From Dysgonomonas sp. (GTDB lineage: Bacteria > Bacteroidota > Bacteroidia > Bacteroidales > Dysgonomonadaceae), in the NCBI GenBank assembly GCA_003523545.1, contig DQAM01000145.1, positions 1 to 6,492 on the forward strand: a stretch of DNA of 6,492 bases. The letters are read 5' to 3'. Of the stretch, positions 1-5,586 are shown in pieces. The notes beneath the pieces were generated by a model that saw nothing but the letters and a program-made list of their open reading frames with translations, did no database searches and was not told the origin of the DNA. The first letter of the stretch is position 1, and each line of letters opens with the position of its first letter. The translations under genes and the position numbers were made by a program.

Positions 1-356
1 AGAAAATAGCGAAGACTCCCACTCTTCCTCTGTTTATAATCGTGGAACAGAATGAGGATAGCAAATTATATAAATGGATGCGCGCAGAATTTAAGGACAT
101 GGCCACCGAAGGTGAAAGGTCTGCAACGGGTATGAGCAGTATAGCCGGAATTATAGTAATAAGCATTGACAACGGATCGCCCTTAAAAAAGGCAGGCTTA
201 CAGACGAACGATGTAATATTGGCAGTTAACGGTAAAAATACCGATAAATGGGCTGATTTTGCGCATGAAACCTCAACCGTACAAAAAGGTACATCTATGC
301 AGATTCGCATATTCCGGGATCAGCGGGAATATACGGTTCCTTTCACGGTGGAATAA
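1..356 (+). CDS. C-terminal fragment of a PDZ-domain protein (5' end outside window)
   Basis: The reading frame is open from the left edge (first whole codon at position 3) and ends with TAA at 354-356, giving 117 residues of a longer protein. A GTG at 42 could be mistaken for a start, but the frame continues upstream without a stop, so a truncated gene is the better reading. The last 70 or so residues look like a PDZ domain of the HtrA/C-terminal-protease type: GSPLKKAGL followed by DVILAVNG (fragment residues 58-66 and 70-77), then a Gly-Thr turn and two closing strands ending in PFTVE. Such domains bind protein C-termini or loops and often sit on envelope proteases or hydrolases. The catalytic part, if any, lies outside the window, so the enzyme class cannot be named. 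It is the only plus-strand gene and converges with the HU-domain gene, 3 bp between stops. Confidence 0.8.
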   Translation, partial: KIAKTPTLPLFIIVEQNEDSKLYKWMRAEFKDMATEGERSATGMSSIAGIIVISIDNGSPLKKAGLQTNDVILAVNGKNTDKWADFAHETSTVQKGTSMQIRIFRDQREYTVPFTVE

Positions 357-359
357 AGA

Positions 360-1973
360 TTATTGATTTTCACTCAGGAAAACTTCCGCCTTATTTGTCA
401 CCTTTATGTGCAGATTTTCTGATATATCGATACCCTCAGGCTCGACTGTGCCACTGCTTTTCAGTTGATCTATCAGATCGTCGAGATTAGACTCCAGCGG
501 TTCATTTGTGATAGGATTTACCTGTGCACCGGAGGTTTCAACCGGCCTTTCCACGGGCTTAGCCGTTGCTTTTGATATAGGCCGTGCTAAAGCAATCGTA
601 TCAGCTTGAACCCCGGTCACAGGAGACTGCTTTTCCTGCTCGTCTATAATAGGCAGGCTGTCGCTCAGGGTAAGCGGTGGAACATGGTTGATATAGTACT
701 CATAGTCATACGTTACATCAAACAATTTAGCAAACTGATAAATGGCAAACCCTAGTACGATCACAACAACCGCGATGATTGGAATCCGCCTTTTCCATTT
801 AGACTCTTCCGCTAACTTTTCGTAATCGATATAATGGTAATCTACGTCTGTAGTTTCTTCGTCATTAAAATGAGGCGGTATATAATCTACTCCTGAATCA
901 ATATCGTCCGGTTCTGTATTATTAAAATTATCTACAATTGCAGTTTCCCGTTTTAAGTTTTCATTCGAAACAGGAACCTGCTTTTTAATTTCAGGTGCAA
1001 TAGTAGTAGTTTCCTGTATAATAGTTTCCGGCTTCTTCTCAATGATTATTTTTCTCTCAAGAACTTCTTTTTTCTGAACTGGTTCTTTTTCATCGATAGA
1101 CCGAGGGGGTTCTTCTGATATTTTAGTCTCAATTACTTTCTTCTCTTTTTTGACATCTATCAGGTCGAGTAAAGGAGGTGCATCGGTTTTCGGCTTTTTC
1201 TCCTCTATTTTGATCGTTCTTCTAGGTAAGGATTTGAGATCGACGAGATCGATCAGTTCTATTTTCCTTTTAGGTTTCTCTTCCTGCTTTTTTTCTTGTG
1301 GAATATCTTCCGCTTCAGTTCCTTTTTCTTCCGGATCTGATTCTTCTTTTTCATTCTTTTCTACAAATACAGGATTCTCTTTTACGAATGAGATTTCGCT
1401 AAGCAGACTATCTGATTTCTTTTCTGGAACCGGTTTTTCATTGTGTTCTTTTTCTTCCGGGATAGTCTCTTCCTCCGTATCAGATTCACTATCTGTCAAA
1501 TCATTTTCCATTTCATCTTCTTCAGGTAGTTTTTCCTCTTCAAAAACTACAATATCCTCGATGCTTTCGGTACTATCCGTATTTACAACCGCGGTAGTAT
1601 CTTTTTTATTATCTTCCGGCGTTTGTTGTTCTTCCACCTCTTCGGTTTCACTATCATCCAATACAACCGATTCGAAATGGGCAAAAGGCTCGTTTACTAA
1701 TTCTTTAAGGCTTTTATCAGGTGCAAAAGATAATTTATAATGAGCGGGAATTTCTATCTTTTCACCAGTATTTACGTTTACACTCTCCCGGTTGTTTACC
1801 TTAACCAGCTTGAAAGTACCGAAGTCCTTAATCTTAACTATGTCGTTTTCATATATGGATTCTAAAATCAACTGAAACAACTCCCGAAAAAACCGGTCTG
1901 CTTCTTTCTGCGTGATTCCCGATTTTTTAGCTAAGAGAACGACTAAATCCTGAAGTAATAATTTTTCATTCAT
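360..1973 (-). CDS. Membrane-anchored HU-domain protein, 537 aa, function unknown
   Basis: Residues 1-95 form a Bac_DNA_binding (HU/IHF) domain: an N-terminal helical pair, the FGTF turn at 51-54, and the arm and saddle around NTGEKIEIPA. In the arm, the position of the DNA-intercalating proline holds valine (V67, in VNVNTG). Residues 100-390 are a low-complexity Glu/Asp/Lys/Pro-rich linker, probably disordered, with two similar short motifs, LIDLVDLK (240-247) and LLDLIDVK (268-275). A basic KWKRR precedes a hydrophobic stretch at about 397-415, predicted to be one membrane span. The positive-inside rule puts the HU domain and linker in the cytoplasm and the last 120 residues in the periplasm. 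That tail is Pro/Ser/Thr-rich and then has a possible amphipathic helix (LDDLIDQLK); I recognise no domain in it. Residues 1-537 are about six times a normal HU. The ATG overlaps the upstream HU stop by 8 nt (ATGAATGA), implying translational coupling, and GGAAG lies just upstream. Architecture is clear; a nucleoid-to-envelope link is inference. Confidence 0.85.
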   Translation of the reverse strand: MNEKLLLQDLVVLLAKKSGITQKEADRFFRELFQLILESIYENDIVKIKDFGTFKLVKVNNRESVNVNTGEKIEIPAHYKLSFAPDKSLKELVNEPFAHFESVVLDDSETEEVEEQQTPEDNKKDTTAVVNTDSTESIEDIVVFEEEKLPEEDEMENDLTDSESDTEEETIPEEKEHNEKPVPEKKSDSLLSEISFVKENPVFVEKNEKEESDPEEKGTEAEDIPQEKKQEEKPKRKIELIDLVDLKSLPRRTIKIEEKKPKTDAPPLLDLIDVKKEKKVIETKISEEPPRSIDEKEPVQKKEVLERKIIIEKKPETIIQETTTIAPEIKKQVPVSNENLKRETAIVDNFNNTEPDDIDSGVDYIPPHFNDEETTDVDYHYIDYEKLAEESKWKRRIPIIAVVVIVLGFAIYQFAKLFDVTYDYEYYINHVPPLTLSDSLPIIDEQEKQSPVTGVQADTIALARPISKATAKPVERPVETSGAQVNPITNEPLESNLDDLIDQLKSSGTVEPEGIDISENLHIKVTNKAEVFLSENQ

Positions 1974-2256
1974 CTTCCAACAGTTTTTTCAGTTTTTCTT
2001 TAACAACAGGCCCGGGCTTAAATACCGGCGACAATTTGGGAGGAACAAGGAAACGTTGTTTAGTAACGGGATTCACGGAGACGCGCTCCTGCTTCTTCTT
2101 GGTTTCAAACAATCCGAAGCCCTGAATGTTAATCGTATTGCTTTCCGCAAGATTCTCGCTAACAACCGAAACAGCATCTTCGAGCAGGCCCGATACCTGT
2201 ACCTGGGTCATATCAAGGCGTTTGGCTAATTCCGCTATTAATTCCTTATTTGTCAT
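1966..2256 (-). CDS. HU/IHF-family DNA-binding protein, 96 aa
   Basis: This is a full-length HU-family protein; the usual length is 90-100 residues. It has the N-terminal helix pair (1-40), the GFGLF turn (46-50), and the DNA-binding arm with VNP, which places proline exactly at residue 63, the intercalating position of classical HU. The arm departs from the usual NPQTG: VTKQRF follows the proline, and a VPPKLSPVFKPG segment replaces the common IPA-x-FKAG pattern. Members bind DNA as dimers, bend it and help compact the nucleoid. The start at 2256 lies 19 nt after the rimO stop and has an A/T-rich leader without an SD. The TGA stop lies inside the start of the 537-residue HU-domain gene. A heterodimer with the HU domain of that neighbour is possible but not shown. 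The family assignment is firm; the specific role (general HU or site-specific IHF-like) is not. Confidence 0.93.
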   Translation of the reverse strand: MTNKELIAELAKRLDMTQVQVSGLLEDAVSVVSENLAESNTINIQGFGLFETKKKQERVSVNPVTKQRFLVPPKLSPVFKPGPVVKEKLKKLLEDE

Positions 2257-2275
2257 TGTTGTTTTTATATAATTG

Positions 2276-3574
2276 TCATTCTATCACATCTGCATACAAA
2301 TCGAAAGGCTCAGCCAAGTTAATCTTCACGTTATAAAACTCCCCGATCTTTAATACCTTCTTTTTGTTGATCAACACCTCAGGATCTACCTCAGGAGAAT
2401 CAAATTCGGTACGTCCTACGTAATAATCAACGTCCTCTTTATCGATGATTACCTTGTAGACCTGCCCTATTTTAGATTCATTGTTTTCCATCGCAATACG
2501 TTCCTGGATAGCCATTAATGCATCCATGCGTTCCTGCTTAACATTTTCAGGAATATCGTCGGTATAATTCTCATAGGCAAAAGTACCTTCTTCATTCGAA
2601 TAAGGAAATGCGCCCATTCTCTCAAAACGCATCTCTTTTGCAAATCTAATCAATTCTTCGAAATCTTCATCAGTTTCACCCGGATGTCCTACTAAAAAAG
2701 TTGTTCGAAGATGAATTCCCGGTACTTCTGCACGAATATATTCGATTAAATCGTAGGTTTCCCTGCTTGTAATATTCCTTCTCATCTTGGTGAGCATCGA
2801 ATCGCTGATATGCTGAAGGGCAATATCGAGATAGTTGCACACATTATCTCTTTCACGGATTACACGAAGCAGATCCTTAGGAAATTTGGCCGGATAAGCA
2901 TAATGCAAACGTATCCATTCGACACCTTCCACATCGGATATTCTCTCCACCAATTCGGGAAGTTTCATTTCCTTGTACCTGTCGAGTCCGTAATAAGATA
3001 AATCCTGTGCTATGACCTGGAATTCCTTTACGCCTTGTTTTACCAGTTGCCGAACTTCGTCTACAATTTCTTCCATCGGGCGGGATATATGTTTTCCCGT
3101 CATTATCGGTATCGAACAATAAGAACAAGCCCTGTTGCAACCTTCCGATATTTTCAGATAAGCATAATGCTTTGGAGTTGTCAGAATTCTCTCATATCCT
3201 GTTTCCTGCGAATAAGATTTACCCAAATCGGAAATCAACGCTTTCCAATTGAATTTACCGTAAAATTTATCTACTTCAGGTATCTCGGCCTGCAATTCGG
3301 ACATATATCTTTCCGAAAGACAGCCCATCACAAATAATTTATTCAGCTTTCTATTCTTCTTAGCCTCCGCAAATTCTAATATCGTATTTATAGATTCTTC
3401 CTTTGCATCGTCTATAAATCCGCATGTATTTATTACAACTATTTCCCCTTCGGACTGTTCCGGGTCGTGCTGTACGGTATAACCGCTTGCCAGAAGCCTT
3501 TTCATCAGCATTTCCGAATCGACCAGATTTTTAGAACAACCGAGGGTGACCACGTCTATCCTGTTTTTTCTCAT
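2276..3574 (-). CDS. rimO: Ribosomal protein uS12 methylthiotransferase RimO
   Basis: RimO is a radical-SAM enzyme that adds a methylthio group to the conserved aspartate of ribosomal protein uS12 in the decoding centre. The 432 residues are close to the 441 of E. coli RimO. The N-terminal UPF0004 domain carries the three cysteines of the auxiliary 4Fe-4S cluster: C13 in TLGCSKN, C51 in NTCGF and C85 in MGCLSE. The radical-SAM domain begins near residue 135, with the cluster motif CNRACSYC (C146, C150, C153). The C-terminal TRAM domain spans about 365-432. RimO rather than the tRNA enzyme MiaB is indicated by SEGCNRACSYCSIP and by GRTEFDSPEVD in the TRAM domain. The start is 26 nt after the ftsY stop, in the same operon, with a weak AAGGA about 14 nt upstream. 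No key residue is missing. Confidence 0.97.
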   Translation of the reverse strand: MRKNRIDVVTLGCSKNLVDSEMLMKRLLASGYTVQHDPEQSEGEIVVINTCGFIDDAKEESINTILEFAEAKKNRKLNKLFVMGCLSERYMSELQAEIPEVDKFYGKFNWKALISDLGKSYSQETGYERILTTPKHYAYLKISEGCNRACSYCSIPIMTGKHISRPMEEIVDEVRQLVKQGVKEFQVIAQDLSYYGLDRYKEMKLPELVERISDVEGVEWIRLHYAYPAKFPKDLLRVIRERDNVCNYLDIALQHISDSMLTKMRRNITSRETYDLIEYIRAEVPGIHLRTTFLVGHPGETDEDFEELIRFAKEMRFERMGAFPYSNEEGTFAYENYTDDIPENVKQERMDALMAIQERIAMENNESKIGQVYKVIIDKEDVDYYVGRTEFDSPEVDPEVLINKKKVLKIGEFYNVKINLAEPFDLYADVIE

Positions 3575-3600
3575 CCGTCTCTTATACTTTCCTTCTCTCT

Positions 3601-4557
3601 TTATTCTCCGAACAATGAATCTACGAAATCCCGCCGGCGGAAAAGCTGCAAATCGTCAATTCCTTCACCCAGCCCTATGTATTTGACTGGTATCTTAAAC
3701 TGATCCGATATCCCGATTACGACTCCGCCTTTTGCCGTACCATCGAGCTTAGTGATCGCCAGAGCGGTAACATCGGTAGCGGCCGTAAATTGTTTAGCCT
3801 GTTCGAAGGCGTTTTGCCCGGTCGATCCGTCCAATACGAGCAATACCTCGTGAGGAGCACCCGGAACTACTTTATTCATCACGTTTTTTATTTTGGACAA
3901 TTCGTTCATTAGTCCGACTTTATTATGGAGACGCCCTGCCGTATCGATGATTACGACATCTGCATCATTTGCTTTAGCCGAACTGACTGCATCGAAAGCC
4001 ACTGAAGCAGGATCTGCCCCCATCGTCTGTTTAACGATAGGCACTCCTACCCGCTCGCTCCAAATCACCAATTGTTCCACAGCCGCTGCCCTGAAAGTAT
4101 CCGCGGCTCCCAGATAGACCGATTTACCGGCTTTTTTGAACTGATTGGCGAGTTTACCGATAGTAGTGGTTTTACCTACGCCGTTTACTCCGACCACCAT
4201 TATTACGTATGGCTTTGTATCGGCAGGAAGATCAAAACCCGCCTCATTGTCATCTGTATTATTTTCGGTGAGAAGGTCTGATATCTCTTCGCGAAGAATT
4301 CTGGTCAGTTCATCCGTATTGATATACTTGTCTCTGGCTACGCGTTCTTCGACCCGCTCTATAATTTTCAAAGTCGTATCCACTCCTACATCCGAGGTTA
4401 TAAGTACTTCTTCGAGATCGTCGAGTACATCGTCATCTACCTTTGATTTTCCGACTACTATCCGGGAAAGCTTGGAAAACATGCTGTCTTTTGTTTTCTC
4501 CAAACCTTTATCAAGGGTTTCTTTCTTTTGTTTAGAAAAGAAATCAAAAAATCCCAT
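3601..4557 (-). CDS. ftsY: Signal recognition particle receptor FtsY
   Basis: FtsY is the SRP-receptor GTPase that docks SRP-bound ribosomes at the inner membrane. At 318 residues it is essentially an NG core with almost no acidic A domain. The first 12 residues, MGFFDFFSKQKK, form a short amphipathic basic segment of the kind that mediates lipid contact. The helical N domain follows (about 15-100), then the G domain: P-loop GVNGVGKT (123-130), insertion-box DTFRAAA (153-159), DTAGR (205-209), TKLDGTAKGG (269-278) and the closing GLGEGIDDLQLF (295-306). All GTPase elements are intact. It is the first gene of the ftsY-rimO-HU-HU run. A 131-nt gap separates it from the terminator of the ribosomal-protein cluster, so it needs either its own promoter or read-through. 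I found only a weak promoter match (TTTG at 4606-4609, TGATTTTA at 4579-4586, both on the minus strand). Confidence 0.98.
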   Translation of the reverse strand: MGFFDFFSKQKKETLDKGLEKTKDSMFSKLSRIVVGKSKVDDDVLDDLEEVLITSDVGVDTTLKIIERVEERVARDKYINTDELTRILREEISDLLTENNTDDNEAGFDLPADTKPYVIMVVGVNGVGKTTTIGKLANQFKKAGKSVYLGAADTFRAAAVEQLVIWSERVGVPIVKQTMGADPASVAFDAVSSAKANDADVVIIDTAGRLHNKVGLMNELSKIKNVMNKVVPGAPHEVLLVLDGSTGQNAFEQAKQFTAATDVTALAITKLDGTAKGGVVIGISDQFKIPVKYIGLGEGIDDLQLFRRRDFVDSLFGE

Positions 4558-4688
4558 ACTTTTACTTTTTTATTCTATTAAAATCACGAAGCAGGCAAAG
4601 CCTTGCAAAAAAATGGTTAGCCAGCGTGTTACAGATGAGTAAAAATACGCCATTCTACCGAATTAAACAAGCCTTCAACTGAATAAAC

Positions 4689-4729
4689 AAAAAAAACCTC
4701 CTTACAATTTACTGAAAGGAGGCCTTTTT
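4689..4729 (-). terminator. Intrinsic terminator of the rpmB-rpmG-DUF4295 transcript
   Basis: On the minus strand, CCTCCTT (4722-4716) is followed by a 12-nt loop, the perfect complement AAGGAGG (4703-4697) and a run of eight T (4696-4689). It begins 16 nt after the stop of the DUF4295 gene and fits a Rho-independent terminator. The plus-strand reading also ends in CC and five T (4725-4729), so it may work weakly in both directions, although no plus-strand gene feeds it. Confidence 0.88.
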
Positions 4730-4745
4730 AGATATTTTAACCGGA

Positions 4746-4907
4746 TTATTTAGCGAAATAATCTTTAACTGCTTCGTTTGGAACCATTTCTTCTTTAAAG
4801 GTATAAGCGCCTGTCTTAGGAGACTTAACCATCTTGATTACTTTTGCATAACTGCGACCATCTTTCGCGGATGCATCGCGATAACCTGCGACTGTCTTCT
4901 TTGCCAT
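4746..4907 (-). CDS. DUF4295 family small protein (probable Bacteroidota ribosomal protein), 53 aa
   Basis: This 53-residue ORF begins MAKKTVAGYRDAS and ends EAVKDYFAK. Its core, KVIKMVKSPKTGAYTFKEE (residues 22-40), is the hallmark I recognise for DUF4295, a very short basic family restricted to Bacteroidota and normally found next to rpmG. It starts 13 nt after the rpmG stop, has an A-rich leader (ATATAAACC before ATG) without an SD, and is followed by the terminator at 4722-4689. Basic composition, small size and tight linkage to rpmB and rpmG argue for a ribosomal component. From memory, a new large-subunit protein named bL38 was reported in the Flavobacterium johnsoniae ribosome structure, and I believe it corresponds to this family, but I cannot confirm the identity here. 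The gene call is firm; the function is likely rather than certain. Confidence 0.93.
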   Translation of the reverse strand: MAKKTVAGYRDASAKDGRSYAKVIKMVKSPKTGAYTFKEEMVPNEAVKDYFAK

Positions 4908-4920
4908 GGTTTATATCGTT

Positions 4921-5109
4921 TTACTTGATTTCTTTATGTACTGTCATTTTCCTGAGGATCGGGTTGTATTTTTTCAACTCGAGCCTTTCAGTCGTATTTT
5001 TTCTGTTCTTAGTTGTAATGTATCTTGATGTTCCGGGCATTCCGCTTTCTTTGTGCTCGGTACATTCCAGTATTACCTGAATTCTGTTTCCTTTTGCTTT
5101 CTTTGCCAT
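4921..5109 (-). CDS. rpmG: 50S ribosomal protein bL33
   Basis: bL33 is a small protein of the large ribosomal subunit near the E site. The 62 residues contain the family signature [21 protein letters not shown] (split here as YITTKNRKN at 30-38 and [12 protein letters not shown] at 39-50). Only one cysteine (C15) is present, so this is the zinc-free form without the paired CxxC ribbons. It is a few residues longer than the 55-residue E. coli protein because of an N-terminal insertion around ECTEHKESG. It lies between rpmB (19 nt upstream) and the DUF4295 gene (13 nt downstream) and must be cotranscribed with them. Unusually for this group, its start follows a consensus SD. Confidence 0.97.
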   Translation of the reverse strand: MAKKAKGNRIQVILECTEHKESGMPGTSRYITTKNRKNTTERLELKKYNPILRKMTVHKEIK

Positions 5110-5125
5110 TGTTGGTCCTCCTCTT
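5110..5125 (-). promoter_or_regulatory. Consensus Shine-Dalgarno site before rpmG
   Basis: On the minus strand the leader reads AAGAGGAGGACCAACA and then ATG. AGGAGG occupies 5122-5117, with a 7-nt spacer to the start codon, which is ideal spacing for pairing with the 16S CCUCC. None of the other starts in the window has such a site. In Bacteroidota the anti-SD is generally sequestered and SDs are rare, so this site may have a regulatory use. Confidence 0.75.
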
Positions 5126-5128
5126 ATA

Positions 5129-5368
5129 TTATGCTTTTAAATACCCGTTAGCCGCGGCTCTTTTCAAAGCTGCATCTAAACCGATTTTGTTGATTGTACG
5201 AAGACCTGCGGCCGAAACATTAAGGCTGATCCAGCAATCTTCTTCTACCCAATAGAATTTTTTTCTAAACAGGTTGACATTAAATTTTCTTTTTGTTTTC
5301 TTATTTGAGTGCGAAACATTGTTGCCAACCATAGCTTTTTTTCCTGTTATCTCACAAATCTTGGACAT
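5129..5368 (-). CDS. rpmB: 50S ribosomal protein bL28
   Basis: bL28 is a large-subunit ribosomal protein. The 79 residues align along their full length with the 78-residue E. coli protein as I know it: an [21 protein letters not shown] block (residues 7-27, quoted in parts [11 protein letters not shown] and [10 protein letters not shown]), the RKFNVNL strand, an aromatic FYWVEE, and the C-terminal [15 protein letters not shown] helix region. A single cysteine at residue 5 and another at 45 do not form the paired CxxC of zinc-binding forms. It is the first gene of the rpmB-rpmG-DUF4295 transcript. Its promoter lies about 50-80 nt upstream, and the leader is A-rich without an SD close to the start. 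Confidence 0.97.
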   Translation of the reverse strand: MSKICEITGKKAMVGNNVSHSNKKTKRKFNVNLFRKKFYWVEEDCWISLNVSAAGLRTINKIGLDAALKRAAANGYLKA

Positions 5369-5420
5369 CGCTATTGTATTTTATTCGTTTATTTATTCCT
5401 TGTCACAGTAAATCAGGGTG

Positions 5421-5451
5421 CAAAATTAAATCTTTTTTTTGAAACGGCAAA
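5421..5451 (-). promoter_or_regulatory. Bacteroidota-type sigma-A promoter of the rpmB cluster
   Basis: On the minus strand TTTG (5451-5448) is followed by exactly 19 nt and then TAATTTTG (5428-5421). This matches the Bacteroidota consensus of a -33 TTTG and a -7 TAnnTTTG at the usual spacing. Transcription would begin near 5415, giving a leader of about 45 nt before rpmB. Confidence 0.82.
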
Positions 5452-5550
5452 TTATTTATTCATTAATAAAACAGCTTTTTTAGTAAAAATTCTATTCATC
5501 TCTCCTACCTCTTTTATATCGGCTCTAAATTAATGATAAGAATAAATATC

Positions 5551-5566
5551 TCCGGTAAATTTAACA
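5551..5566. repeat. 16-bp direct repeat, copy 1 (downstream of the GIN lipoprotein gene)
   Basis: TCCGGTAAATTTAACA is repeated at 6418-6433 with one change (T to C at the sixth base) in the same orientation. The two copies flank the lipoprotein gene. This copy lies 20 nt beyond the gene's stop. Confidence 0.6.
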
Positions 5567-5586
5567 CCAAAAATATCATACTGATT

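Noticed and set aside
42..356. GTG at 42 as the true start of a 104-residue PDZ protein
   Set aside because: The frame is open back to the window edge, and the upstream residues read as ordinary protein; there is no RBS or promoter before 42. A truncated larger gene is more likely.
338..390. Small hairpins (GGAA/TTCC) near the convergent stops as terminators
   Set aside because: The stems are only 4 bp and no T tract follows on either strand.
1150..1740. 196-residue plus-strand ORF rich in Ser and Phe
   Set aside because: It is antisense to the Glu/Lys/Asp-rich linker of the tethered HU gene; its Ser/Phe composition is just the complement of GAA/GAT-type codons. It has no recognisable domain.
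2810..3337. Short plus- and minus-strand ORFs inside rimO
   Set aside because: They lie in other frames of an intact, clearly conserved rimO and show no domain or start signal.
4591..4609. Imperfect inverted sequence GCAAAGCCTTGC upstream of ftsY as an operator or hairpin
   Set aside because: The two halves are not a true palindrome and the possible stem is too short.
5568..5575. TATTTTTG on the minus strand as a second -7 box upstream of rpmB
   Set aside because: No TTTG is present at the -33 distance, and a complete promoter exists closer to rpmB at 5451-5421.
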